Source: GCA-2687025 sp964473525 (GTDB taxonomy: Bacteria > Poribacteria > WGA-4E > GCA-2687025). From it: a DNA stretch of 64,000 bases. The notes under the pieces were generated by a model. The model ran no database searches and had not been told where the DNA came from. It worked only from the letters and a program-made list of their open reading frames with translations. Both the position numbers and the translations under genes were made by a program. Of the stretch, positions 18,324-26,562 are shown in pieces. Within the stretch, counting starts at the first letter, position 1; each line of letters begins with the position of its first letter. The stretch spans positions 62,001 to 126,000 of the forward strand of contig CAYYPK010000016.1 in assembly GCA_964473525.1 (NCBI GenBank), written 5' to 3'.

Positions 18324-21300
18324 CTATCGGGTCCACCTACGCGGGGGCTTCCGCATGTTGCGCTCGCTGAAGTCGCCATCCTTCAAGCCGCTGTCGTACT
18401 CCATGTCCTCGTATGTGACCTCGGTGCGGTGGCCGGACTTCACGTTACGCATGGTGCGAGCGACGATCGTCGGAATCCCGCCAATCTCTTCGATCTTGTC
18501 CGCCGTGAAGACGCGGGAGAGCTGCTCCTGGGCGTCGTAGTACTCCTCCCTCAGGGGCAGGTAGCTCTCGGCGTCGATCCAGGAGAGCTTGCGTGTAAAG
18601 TCCGTGCCTTCCTTGGGCGCGCTCTCGATCACGAACGCGTTGCGTTCACCGAGCGCCTCCTCGCGCGCTAGGCTGTGCGTGTCTTCGGTCGGGGCGCGGC
18701 CAGAGACGTCCTCGTACGTGAAGTCCGAGCCGACGAAGCTGGACCGCTTGTCGTCGGCTGAGATGCGCCGGACCAGATCCACGGCGGGGATGAACAGCCA
18801 CCGGTCGTCCGCGGCGTCGGCGTACTTCCACACCATGAACGTCATGTCGCGGACGTCACCGGGGCGGTGGAAGTAGACGAAGTACTTCTGATCCGCAGTG
18901 TCGGCATCGTCGATTCGCAGCAGCGTCAGCACGCGCTCGCGCGTCGATCCGCTCTCCGCGACGAGGGACATTGTCACCTTCGTCCGCATGTCGTCGGCAG
19001 CGTAGTAGAACGCCTCGTGCGACTTCTCCATGATCTCGTCCGCGGTAAGGTCCGCAGCGTCGGCGCTGAGCGTCGCAACGCCCAGGGAGACGCCCAGCAG
19101 CAGCATCGCCAGCGTCGTCGTAGCAGGCTTCATCCTCTGTCTCCGTTCGAAATAGCCGCCGAGCGCCTTCAACAGCGAGGGCAGCAGGGCGAGTGTCGAG
19201 ATGGTGCTGAACGCCATCAGCAGCGCGAAGAACAGGCCTACGGTCACATACGGAGTCAGCGTCGAGAACACCAGTGGCAGGAAGCCCAGCGAGACGACGA
19301 CGGCGTTGCGTGAGATCGCCCGCGCCGGCTCGTCGAACATGTGGTCGCAGGTCTGTCGCATATCACCCGTCTCGGCGTAAGACTCCTTGAACCGGTGCAG
19401 GAAGTGAATCGCGAAGTCGACCGCCAACCCCAACGCCAACGAGGAGCAGACCGCGATGGGCATGTCGTATTCCTTGCCCGCCCAGCCCATGAGCCCGTAC
19501 GACAGAAGGATCGCCAGGCTTAGAGGAATCATCGAGAGCAGCGCGAGCACGAGCGACCGGAACTCTATCAGCATCAGCGCGAACACGACGACGAAGCTGC
19601 CGAGCACCGCCTTCAACATGCCGCTGACCATGAGGCCCTGCCACACCATGTTGATATAGGTCATGCCCGACCAGTGGAGGGTCACGCCGTCCGGTAGCGG
19701 GTTCACCGCGACGTAGTCGTCCAGGTGCTTGACGACGCCCTGCATGAGGCTGTTGTCGCCCGCCTTCATCTGCACCCACACGTGCGCCTTGTCGCCCTCG
19801 GCGTTCAGGAACTTCTGCAGGTCTCCCGGGCCACCGGAGGATTCAAAGAGGAACAGGAACTGACCAACCGCGCCCGCCGTATCAGGGATCACGTCGTAGG
19901 CTGGGTCGTTGTCTCGAAGCACGAAGTGGATGCGCTTCACGATGTCCGCCACCGACGACGTCTTGCCCACGACGGCGTGCGACTCGAGGTGTTCCTGAGC
20001 GTTCGCCAGGTATGCCAGGACAGCGGGATCCTTCATACCCTCTGGCTTGTCGGACTCCAGCACGATGTCGGCCATGTACGTGCCGCCGAACGCGGCGTTC
20101 ATGACTCGATCCGCCACGCGCATCGGGTGCCTGGGTCGGAACCACTTCACCGGGTTGTCGTTGATTTCGATCCGCGTGAGGCCCACGATGCCGAACGCGA
20201 TCGTGCCGGCGGCGAGGAGCAGCACGACGCGTGAGCGCGCGTAAGTAAAGCGCCCCAACGGCCGCAGCGCCTTGTCGAACGCCGACCCCTTGTCACTTCC
20301 CTTCGCCAGTATCGCCTTGCGCAGCCGCTCCTCGCTTGTGAGGGAGATGGCGGCGGGAACGAGCGTGATGGACAGAAGCCAGGCGGCCACGATACCGAAC
20401 GCGACGAATACGCCGAAGACGCGCACCGGCGGGATGTCCGCCAGCGCCAGGGAGGCGAAACCGACGCTCGACGTGAGCGATGTCATGAGCATCGGCCGGT
20501 AGAGCGGCTTCATCGCCTCCATGACCGCCGCCCGAGCCTCTCCTCGCTCGCGGTACCTGTCGAAGAACTCGCTGAGTATGTGGACCGCGTCGAGGATGGC
20601 GATGGGCATGAGGAACACGGGGATCATGGAACTCATGATGTGGACGGCGTTCCCGCTCCCTATCAGGAGCGCCATCGTCCACACCACGGAGAACATCGCC
20701 GTCATCGCGAGTGGCGCCAGGAAAGCGCCAGTGCGGAAGAGCAGGAACGCGAGCAACAGCACCGCCGCGAACGCGATCGGCGCGACGACGGCCATCTGAA
20801 GGAACATCTCATGGCCAAACGTGTTCTCGGCCACGGGCAGTCCCGCGAGGTGCGCCTCCTGGTGAGGCAGCAGCTCGCGGTCAAGGATGCCCTGGATCTC
20901 CTTCGAGATGCGGTAGCTCATGTCCTTCGCCTGGATCGGCACGTAGATGGCGATGGCCGTGCCGTCGGCGGAGGCGATCTTCTCGTGCAGAAACGGGTTC
21001 GCGGCTACGTCCTCGCGGATCTGCGCGAGCCCCTCATCGGTGGTCGGCATGTCCGTGAGCGCGGGCCGCATTTCGAGGAGGCCCCCGCCGGACTTCACGT
21101 TGTTCGTCGTCGTTAGGCTGACGACATCCTCGATGACGACGCCCTCGACCGTCAGGATCTCGTCTATGGCCCGCGCGATGGGCGGCAGCGACTCCAAGCG
21201 GAAAATGCCCTGCGCGTCGACGATGCCGACGACGAGCATGTCACGGATGCCGAACTCCTCTTTGAGCTCGTCGTAGTAAACGCGGTCTTCCTGACGAGCG

Positions 21301-21434
21301 TCCAGCATGTTCTCGGGGTCGGTGTCCACCTTGATCTTCGGGAACTGCGTCGCGAAGAGCGCCGTGACGAGCACCGCCAGACCGATCACCGTCTTGGGAC
21401 GATCCAGCGAGAATCGAGTTAGCTGCTGCATCAT
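18324..21434 (-). CDS. MMPL/RND-type exporter fused to a LolA-like outer-membrane lipoprotein-sorting domain
   Basis: A 1036-residue single frame. Residues 1 to about 765 form an MMPL/RND exporter: an N-terminal helix, a periplasmic loop, helices near 210-370, a second helix around 400-420, a second loop and helices 615-760, with two SSD-like repeats (MIPVFLMPIAILDAVHIL and AVCSSLALGLAVDFAIHF). From Met768 a second hydrophobic, signal-like segment (MKPATTTLAMLLLGVSL) leads into about 240 residues of a LolA-like, outer-membrane lipoprotein-sorting-type beta domain. In other genomes these are usually two genes. An internal ATG with a good ribosome site sits at the junction. The start overlaps the ArsR-rhodanese stop by 4 nt. 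The cargo is unknown: a lipid, lipoprotein or hydrophobic compound. Confidence 0.85.
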   Translation of the reverse strand: MMQQLTRFSLDRPKTVIGLAVLVTALFATQFPKIKVDTDPENMLDARQEDRVYYDELKEEFGIRDMLVVGIVDAQGIFRLESLPPIARAIDEILTVEGVVIEDVVSLTTTNNVKSGGGLLEMRPALTDMPTTDEGLAQIREDVAANPFLHEKIASADGTAIAIYVPIQAKDMSYRISKEIQGILDRELLPHQEAHLAGLPVAENTFGHEMFLQMAVVAPIAFAAVLLLAFLLFRTGAFLAPLAMTAMFSVVWTMALLIGSGNAVHIMSSMIPVFLMPIAILDAVHILSEFFDRYRERGEARAAVMEAMKPLYRPMLMTSLTSSVGFASLALADIPPVRVFGVFVAFGIVAAWLLSITLVPAAISLTSEERLRKAILAKGSDKGSAFDKALRPLGRFTYARSRVVLLLAAGTIAFGIVGLTRIEINDNPVKWFRPRHPMRVADRVMNAAFGGTYMADIVLESDKPEGMKDPAVLAYLANAQEHLESHAVVGKTSSVADIVKRIHFVLRDNDPAYDVIPDTAGAVGQFLFLFESSGGPGDLQKFLNAEGDKAHVWVQMKAGDNSLMQGVVKHLDDYVAVNPLPDGVTLHWSGMTYINMVWQGLMVSGMLKAVLGSFVVVFALMLIEFRSLVLALLSMIPLSLAILLSYGLMGWAGKEYDMPIAVCSSLALGLAVDFAIHFLHRFKESYAETGDMRQTCDHMFDEPARAISRNAVVVSLGFLPLVFSTLTPYVTVGLFFALLMAFSTISTLALLPSLLKALGGYFERRQRMKPATTTLAMLLLGVSLGVATLSADAADLTADEIMEKSHEAFYYAADDMRTKVTMSLVAESGSTRERVLTLLRIDDADTADQKYFVYFHRPGDVRDMTFMVWKYADAADDRWLFIPAVDLVRRISADDKRSSFVGSDFTYEDVSGRAPTEDTHSLAREEALGERNAFVIESAPKEGTDFTRKLSWIDAESYLPLREEYYDAQEQLSRVFTADKIEEIGGIPTIVARTMRNVKSGHRTEVTYEDMEYDSGLKDGDFSERNMRKPPRRWTR
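19131..19144 (-). promoter_or_regulatory. Internal ribosome-binding site and ATG at the MMPL/LolA junction
   Basis: On the minus strand GGAG (19144-19141) stands 7 nt before an in-frame ATG (19133-19131) that begins MKPATTTLAMLLLG, a plausible signal peptide. This would allow independent translation of the LolA-like part as a secreted 269-residue protein, in addition to or instead of the fused product. Confidence 0.45.
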
Positions 21435-22117
21435 AGCTGCTCCTTCGTGCTGTCGCCGTGTTCGGTAGGATGTCCCTGGTTGGCCCAGTCAGGTACGGCT
21501 AGAGTGAGTCTCGAGGCCGAGACGCCCACGCGGGCGAACTCCCGCACCGCGCGAGGGCCGAGCAGGCAGAACGGGCCGCGGCAGTAGACTACGACATCGC
21601 CGCTCAGTCGCGCCTCTTCGTAGCGTTCGTGGATTTCGTCCACGGGTAGTGTAATGGCCCCAGGGATGTGGGCGTGTCGGTATTCCACGACAGGTCGCAC
21701 GTCCACTAAGGTGATGTCTCGGGACGTGGTCTCGGCGACGAGTTCCTCCTCGGTGGTCGGCCGTCGGATGGCTCCGTCGTCGAATTCGTCGGACAGAACC
21801 TGGCGCACCTCCGCGAGGCGTTCCTCCCCGAGGCGTTGCATCGCGCGCCAGAGGTCGTACACCGACGGATCGGCTAGTGAGTAGTAGACGTGTAGCCCCT
21901 CTCTGCGGGCCTTCGCCAGGCCAGCCCTCCGCAACGACTGTAGATGCTGGGAGGCGTTCGCGATGGAAAGCCGGGCTGCCCGCGCCACCTCGTCCACGCT
22001 GCGCTCCGCCTGCGCCAGGAGTTCCACCATCCGCAGCCGGTGTGGGTTCGCTAGCGCCTTTCCGATCCGCGCGAACTGCTCCATCAGAGGGTTCGCATCC
22101 TGTGCATCGTGCGCCAT
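21431..22117 (-). CDS. ArsR-family HTH regulator with C-terminal rhodanese domain (copy 1)
   Basis: A 228-residue two-domain regulator. Residues about 10-95 form an ArsR winged helix (RIGKALANPHRLRMVELL, SIANASQHLQSLRRAGL). Residues about 120-215 form a rhodanese domain with the loop YCRGPFCLLG, which holds the only two cysteines. The HTH domain has none, so any persulfide or metal sensing should fall on the rhodanese loop. ATG 22117 is chosen because GGAG lies upstream; the frame extends to a TTG at 22138. The stop overlaps the exporter start (ATGA), so the two are coupled. It is paralogous to 22880-23560. A promoter flanked by a 12-bp inverted repeat lies just upstream, suggesting autoregulation. 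Confidence 0.88.
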   Translation of the reverse strand: MAHDAQDANPLMEQFARIGKALANPHRLRMVELLAQAERSVDEVARAARLSIANASQHLQSLRRAGLAKARREGLHVYYSLADPSVYDLWRAMQRLGEERLAEVRQVLSDEFDDGAIRRPTTEEELVAETTSRDITLVDVRPVVEYRHAHIPGAITLPVDEIHERYEEARLSGDVVVYCRGPFCLLGPRAVREFARVGVSASRLTLAVPDWANQGHPTEHGDSTKEQL

Positions 22118-22127
22118 CGCCCATACT

Positions 22128-22197
22128 CCACTATTCAACGGACTCCTATACTATCGCCGATCGCGCGACACAAGTCAAGGGATATGTTGAATAGTGG
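22128..22197. repeat. 12-bp perfect inverted repeat flanking a promoter, candidate ArsR operator pair
   Basis: The arms CCACTATTCAAC (22128-22139) and GTTGAATAGTGG (22186-22197) are perfect reverse complements separated by 46 bp. The spacer holds the predicted promoter of the ArsR-rhodanese/exporter operon. One arm lies just upstream of the -35 box and the other overlaps the ribosome-binding region of the ArsR gene. This geometry fits two half-operators bridged by a dimeric repressor. I do not see the same arm upstream of copy 2 at 23560. Confidence 0.6.
22150..22178 (-). promoter_or_regulatory. Predicted promoter of the ArsR-rhodanese/exporter operon
   Basis: On the minus strand TTGACT (22178-22173, 5 of 6 matches) and GATAGT (22155-22150, 4 of 6 matches) are separated by exactly 17 bp. 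Transcription would start near 22143, about 25 nt before the ATG at 22117. It sits between the two arms of the 12-bp inverted repeat. Confidence 0.55.
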
Positions 22198-22318
22198 CCC
22201 AGGCGTCGTCAACGGCGGAAGGGAGGCCTGCGAGCTGGAGCGGGCCGCGGTTGGTCCCGCTACGGACAGCGTACGGGCGGGCGAACGGCCGCTGTCGAAC
22301 CGGCCACTGTGAGGGACG

Positions 22319-22816
22319 CTACTGCGTGCGGTCGCCGATAGGCAGCCCAGCCTTGCGCCACGCCTTCGTGCCACCCGCCAGGTCGATGATGTCCGAATAG
22401 CCCATCGCCACCAGCGTCTTGGTTGCCGTCTTGCTCATGCCGCCGCTGGTGCAGTAGATGGCGATGCGGGCGCTCTTGTCAGCGGGGAGCAGGTCGGCTG
22501 CTTCTTGGAGCTTGTTGTACGCGATTGCCATGTCCGTGCCTGGGAGCTCACCCGAATTCCGCCAGGTGCACACGTTGATGAGCGTGGCGTCCTCCGCCGC
22601 CAGGGCGGCTTGCAGGTCAGCCGGAGCCATCATGCGCGGCCCGGGTGTGACGGATGCCTGGATTCCCGCAGGCGCGCTCTCTGGCTTCGGCTTCGCCACG
22701 GTCGTCTCCGCGGCCTCGGGCGGTTTCGCTGTCTCGCTGGGACGGCACCCGCCCATCGCGACTCCGGTGGCAATCAGAACAAGGGAGGCTACGGTTCGGA
22801 CTGGTGACGGCGCCAA
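22319..22816 (-). CDS. Rhodanese-domain lipoprotein
   Basis: A 165-residue predicted lipoprotein. The N-terminus has a signal peptide ending in the lipobox-like GVAMGGC, a Pro/Ala/Lys-rich linker (about 25-60), then one rhodanese domain. Its active-site loop is YCTSGGMS with a single catalytic-type Cys, and INVCTWRNSGELPG precedes it. Rhodaneses carry sulfane sulfur as a persulfide, and this one would act in the periplasm. The start is TTG 22816 with GGAG upstream. It lies between the two ArsR-rhodanese genes on the same strand, 63 bp after copy 2 and about 120 bp before the inverted repeat. The context suggests a shared response to sulfur species or a thiol-reactive toxicant. Confidence 0.82.
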   Translation of the reverse strand: MAPSPVRTVASLVLIATGVAMGGCRPSETAKPPEAAETTVAKPKPESAPAGIQASVTPGPRMMAPADLQAALAAEDATLINVCTWRNSGELPGTDMAIAYNKLQEAADLLPADKSARIAIYCTSGGMSKTATKTLVAMGYSDIIDLAGGTKAWRKAGLPIGDRTQ

Positions 22817-22879
22817 GGGGCGTATCTCCGGTGGATTCGGTGCTGTCTCAGGGCGATCCGCGCGGGGAGAGACGCGGCC

Positions 22880-23560
22880 TTAGTTCGCAGCGCCGGTCTC
22901 GGTGGGGCGACCCTCGCGCGCCCACTCCGGGACGGACAGCGTGAGGCGAGAAGCGGCATACCCCGCGCCGCGCAACTGCCGCACCGCGTTCGGTCCCAGG
23001 AGGCAGAACGGGCCGCGACAGTAGGCGATCACCTCACGGTCCGTGGCGAGCTCCTTCATGCGTGACTCGAGCTCGTCCAGCGGCATGGAGACCGCGCCCG
23101 GAAGGTGCCCGTGCAGGTACTCGTCCCTGGGTCGCACATCTATGAGCGTGACCTCGCCCGCGCGTATGCGCTCGCGCAGGGCGGCTGGCGTGACTGCGTC
23201 GGCTTCGGCGCCATCGCCAAACTCGTCGTCGAGGAACTCGCGCACTTCCGCGAGTCTCGTCTCACCGAGACGTTGCATAGACCGCCACAGCTCGTACACG
23301 GCGTGGTCGGCGAGGGAGTAGTGGACGTAGAGCCCGTCCTTGCGATTGTCCACGAGCCGCGCGCGGCGCAAGACCTGAAGATGCTGAGAGGCGTTCGCGA
23401 TAGACATGCCCGTGACGGTGGCAAGCTGGTCGACGGTGCGTTCCGCCTGCGCTAGCAACTCCACCAGCTTCAGCCGCTGTGGACTCGACAGCGCCTTGCC
23501 GATCCGCGCGAACTGCTCCATGAGAAAGGCCCCGGTCGGGCCCTCCTGCTGCTCAGCCAT
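22880..23560 (-). CDS. ArsR-family HTH regulator with C-terminal rhodanese domain (copy 2)
   Basis: A 226-residue paralogue of the protein at 21431-22117, with the same order: ArsR winged helix (RIGKALSSPQRLKLVELL, SIANASQHLQVLRRARL), linker, then rhodanese with YCRGPFCLLG. The two copies are similar throughout but clearly diverged, implying an old duplication. ATG 23560 is chosen for its AGGAGACAGGGG leader; the frame runs on to 23602. It heads the minus-strand cluster through the rhodanese lipoprotein. Both cysteines lie in the rhodanese loop, so the sensing chemistry should match copy 1. Confidence 0.88.
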   Translation of the reverse strand: MAEQQEGPTGAFLMEQFARIGKALSSPQRLKLVELLAQAERTVDQLATVTGMSIANASQHLQVLRRARLVDNRKDGLYVHYSLADHAVYELWRSMQRLGETRLAEVREFLDDEFGDGAEADAVTPAALRERIRAGEVTLIDVRPRDEYLHGHLPGAVSMPLDELESRMKELATDREVIAYCRGPFCLLGPNAVRQLRGAGYAASRLTLSVPEWAREGRPTETGAAN

Positions 23561-23703
23561 ATGCCCCTGTCTCCTGCGTGCGACCGCGCCGTAGATTGCC
23601 ACCCGAGCGTGCCGCGCACAAGTACAGCCTTGAGTATTGCTCGGAGCCGTTCTCTGTGGGCCCGCCGCGGCGCGCCCTTCGACCCATCGGCAGAGCCGCG
23701 CGC

Positions 23704-24447
23704 CTATCGACGGGACGCCTCCAGTCCCTCGATGTCCACGACGATATTCACGCTGGCGCGGAAGTTGGCCGGGTCGCGGACGAACGCGAGGTACTCGCTC
23801 AGTCGCTGCGCCTGATTCTCACTGTTGTGAGCGAGCACGAGCGCGCCGGGCGACAACTTGTCGAGGCAGGCGTCCAGTATCTCCAGGTAGATGCCCTTGC
23901 CGCGGCCGCCATCGCCGTCGGCGTCGAGATACAGTAGATCTATGTTGTCCTCGAACTCGGTGACCACATCAATGGCGTCGGCAGCCACGACGCGCGCGAC
24001 GCCACTTGGGTCTATGGCCCGCACGTTCCTCTCGGCGCGCTCGGCTTCGTCCGACCGAATCTCAACGCCGATGAGATTCTCCGCCGTGTAGGACGCGCCC
24101 GGCCCGACGGCGGCGCCCGCGTTGGAGATGAACGTGTTCCCACAGAACACGCCAGCGGCAATCATGTTGCGGGGCCGCGCGATAGCGCTGATGGCGTAGA
24201 GCACGCGCTGCATGCGAGGCGTGATCGCGGTCCAGGGCATCTCGAAGCTGTCGCGCACGGCAGCTCTATGGGCGAGCATCTTGGCATGGCCGTACGATGC
24301 GTGATCCAGGACGCCTTCGCCAGTCAGCAACGCTAGCACGTCGTCAACGATGGCGATTTCGCGCTCGAGGGGCTCCAACGTCGCATGCGGTTCTCGGTAC
24401 TCCATGCGGTAGTCGTTCCAGTCAGCGCAGCGAAACTCGACCGTCAT
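23704..24447 (-). CDS. Class I SAM-dependent methyltransferase (O-methyltransferase-like)
   Basis: A 247-residue protein with a class I SAM fold: motif I region MIAAGVFCGNTFISNAG, an acidic strand end in LIGVEIRSDE, then RVVAADAIDVV and LLYLDADGDGGRG, the metal- or substrate-side motif of caffeoyl-CoA-type O-methyltransferases. LSPGALVLAHNSEN occupies the position where this family has its HD-like motif. The substrate is not evident. ATG 24447 has GGAGG upstream; the frame extends to 24906 in implausible sequence. It is divergent from the receiver protein. Confidence 0.72.
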   Translation of the reverse strand: MTVEFRCADWNDYRMEYREPHATLEPLEREIAIVDDVLALLTGEGVLDHASYGHAKMLAHRAAVRDSFEMPWTAITPRMQRVLYAISAIARPRNMIAAGVFCGNTFISNAGAAVGPGASYTAENLIGVEIRSDEAERAERNVRAIDPSGVARVVAADAIDVVTEFEDNIDLLYLDADGDGGRGKGIYLEILDACLDKLSPGALVLAHNSENQAQRLSEYLAFVRDPANFRASVNIVVDIEGLEASRR

Positions 24448-24862
24448 TATCCGCCTCCGACGATGAGCGCCCCGTGTGCGTGATCGACTCGGTGTACTCA
24501 TAGCCGCCCGCCGCGAGAAAGGCAGGTCCGGGTCAGCTTCATGCGCCTGTCTCATATCACCCATCGGCCATAGGAGGGCCGTCGCAATCCGCGCCAATGC
24601 CCCAATATGCGACGGCCTTCCGGGGCCGCCGACGCGCCGACACGCGCCACCGATCACACGCAGGCGCCTGGGCCAGCGGCGGCGCGCGGGCCAAGACACT
24701 GCCGTCGACACTGGCACGAAGCGTGCTAGCTGCCAGACCGAGCGCTTCTGCTCACCAGGGCGATCGCGTACCGCGTCCAGGCGCGCGTCGCGCCCACCAC
24801 AACGTAGGAACGCCGCACGAGTGGCGTCCAATAGCCGCGAACACACGGGATGGCTCCGGCGC
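24448..24862. other. Non-coding interval between divergent genes
   Basis: 415 bp between the O-methyltransferase and receiver-protein starts. Frames run open through it on both strands, but their translations are Arg/Ser-rich and without family character, so I read it as non-coding. I see no convincing promoter pair, tRNA or hairpin. Confidence 0.5.
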
Positions 24863-25312
24863 ATGCGCATACTCGTAGTCGACGACGAACCGGACATACT
24901 CCTCATCGTCAGGGTGGCGCTCGAGGAGGGTGGTCAACACACCGTGCTGCAAGCCGAGACCGGCGAAGAAGCGCTCAGAATCGCACGGACTCAGCGCGTT
25001 GACGGCATTCTGCTGGACGTCTCCATGCCCTGCATGGACGGCCATGAGGCTCTGACGCAGTTGAAGGCGGAGGAAGCGACTCGGCAGATTCCCGTGGTGT
25101 TTCTCTCGGCGATGACTCAGGAGAGCGACATAGCCGAAGGACTGGCCCTGGGGGCGGCGGGCTACATTACCAAGCCGTTCAACCCCATGCTGCTCGGGGA
25201 CCACGTCCAGGAGCTCATGACCGGAGCGGCGCGCGGGTCGGCGGGGTCTCACGCGCCGCAACCTGGGCCGTCCGCGACACGTGGGTACACAGCGCGCATG
25301 TCGCCACGGTAA
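24863..25312 (+). CDS. Single-domain response regulator (CheY-like receiver)
   Basis: A 149-residue receiver with all phosphorylation landmarks: Asp7/Asp8 (VVDDEPD), phospho-acceptor Asp52 (ILLDVSMP), Ser82 (FLSAMT) and Lys104 (YITKPFNP). After about residue 120 only a short Ala/Gly/Pro-rich tail follows, with no output domain. It probably works by protein contact or in a phosphorelay. ATG 24863 begins the domain directly. The orphan kinase at 2577 and the kinase at the right edge are possible but unproven partners. Confidence 0.85.
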   Translation: MRILVVDDEPDILLIVRVALEEGGQHTVLQAETGEEALRIARTQRVDGILLDVSMPCMDGHEALTQLKAEEATRQIPVVFLSAMTQESDIAEGLALGAAGYITKPFNPMLLGDHVQELMTGAARGSAGSHAPQPGPSATRGYTARMSPR

Positions 25313-25393
25313 TCGGCGCGACTCCCTATTGCACAGCGCGATGCGGGCGGCTTCGCCCGTGAGACAGACTCGGTGGCGTCGAACGCCGCGCGT

Positions 25394-26449
25394 TTAGGTC
25401 CACCCCTCCGCGTAGCCTGTCTCGTACATGGCAACGACATTCTCGGGCGGGCCCACCGCCTGGATGTTGTGGCATGGCGTCATGATGTATCCCCCGTGCG
25501 CGCCCAGGATACGGGTGTTCTCGCGCACCTCGTCGCGGACCTCCTCGACGCTACCGAACGGCAACGTGTACTGGTTGTCCACGCCGCCCTCGAAGACGAG
25601 ATCCTCGCCGAAGTCGCGCGCTAGTCCTTCTCGGTCCATGCCGTCGCATCGCCATTGGATGGGGTTGACGATGTCCGCGCCCATGGCGATCAGGTCCGGG
25701 AGGATCTCACGGATAGCGCCGTCGCTGTGCGTGTTCACGCGCGCGCCCGCTTCGTGGGCGAGGTCCATCATTCGCCGCATGTATGGGAAGAAGAACTCCT
25801 CCAGATGCTCGCGCGAGTATAGGAGTCGATCCTGCGCGCCCATGTCCTCCGCGACGGATGTGACATCCACCCTCCCCGCCGCCTGCTCGTAGATGCGTCG
25901 CGTGTTCTCGTAGCAGAAGCCGTACAGCTTCTCCATGCAGTAGTGGACGATGTCCGTGTGTTCGAGCAGGTCTATGTACGCCTGCTCCTCACCGCGCAGC
26001 CGCTTGTAGAGCAGGTACGGCTCGGAGCCGCCGCCCGCGACGACGCGGCCTCCAGCCGCGTCGACCTGGCGTGACACGCCCGAGTAGTCGTACCAATCCA
26101 CGGACGGCCACGTGTAGTTGGCCTCGATCTCCGCCACGGACGTGTACGCCGCCAGTGGGTGATGGACGCACTCGAGGTATGCGCCCGTGCCGTAGTCCAC
26201 GGTTTGGCTCCGACAGCCGTAGATGTCCTCCCCGGGAGGCGGCGTGGGCCCCGTGTAGGACGGCCCTACACCCGCTGTCGTGTCGATGTGCAGGCGTGCG
26301 TACATCTCGCTGGCGTCGCAACCGAGGTGGTCCAGCAGCTTGCGCGTGGCTTCACCAGTTGCCCGGTAGTACATGGGCAGTCTGTCTGGCGGGTCACGGT
26401 TCACGACGGCTAGCCAACGCTCGCGGGGCGTCATGGTGTCTTGCGGCAT
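25394..26449 (-). CDS. Uroporphyrinogen decarboxylase (URO-D) family protein
   Basis: A 351-residue TIM-barrel protein of the URO-D superfamily. TPRERWLAVVNRDPPDRLP at the start, EDMGAQDRLLYSREHLEEF in the middle, and VNTHSDGAIREILPDLI and GGYIMTPCHNIQ near the end are typical of the environmental URO-D-like proteins. These are distant from HemE and related to MtaA/CmuA-type methyltransferases. True HemE is unlikely, because its conserved N-terminal Arg pattern is absent and no heme genes are nearby. It could act on methylated compounds in a corrinoid-linked reaction, by inference. It lies downstream of the broken DUF6785 gene on the same strand. Confidence 0.8.
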   Translation of the reverse strand: MPQDTMTPRERWLAVVNRDPPDRLPMYYRATGEATRKLLDHLGCDASEMYARLHIDTTAGVGPSYTGPTPPPGEDIYGCRSQTVDYGTGAYLECVHHPLAAYTSVAEIEANYTWPSVDWYDYSGVSRQVDAAGGRVVAGGGSEPYLLYKRLRGEEQAYIDLLEHTDIVHYCMEKLYGFCYENTRRIYEQAAGRVDVTSVAEDMGAQDRLLYSREHLEEFFFPYMRRMMDLAHEAGARVNTHSDGAIREILPDLIAMGADIVNPIQWRCDGMDREGLARDFGEDLVFEGGVDNQYTLPFGSVEEVRDEVRENTRILGAHGGYIMTPCHNIQAVGPPENVVAMYETGYAEGWT

Positions 26450-26562
26450 GGCGAGTGCATCCTCGGCGGACGGCAGCAGGCACGTCAGAGGGTCGTGGAC
26501 TACAGTAGCGCCGGCAGGACTCCTCCGCGAGGGATACGACGCAAGCGGACAGACGGCGAGTC

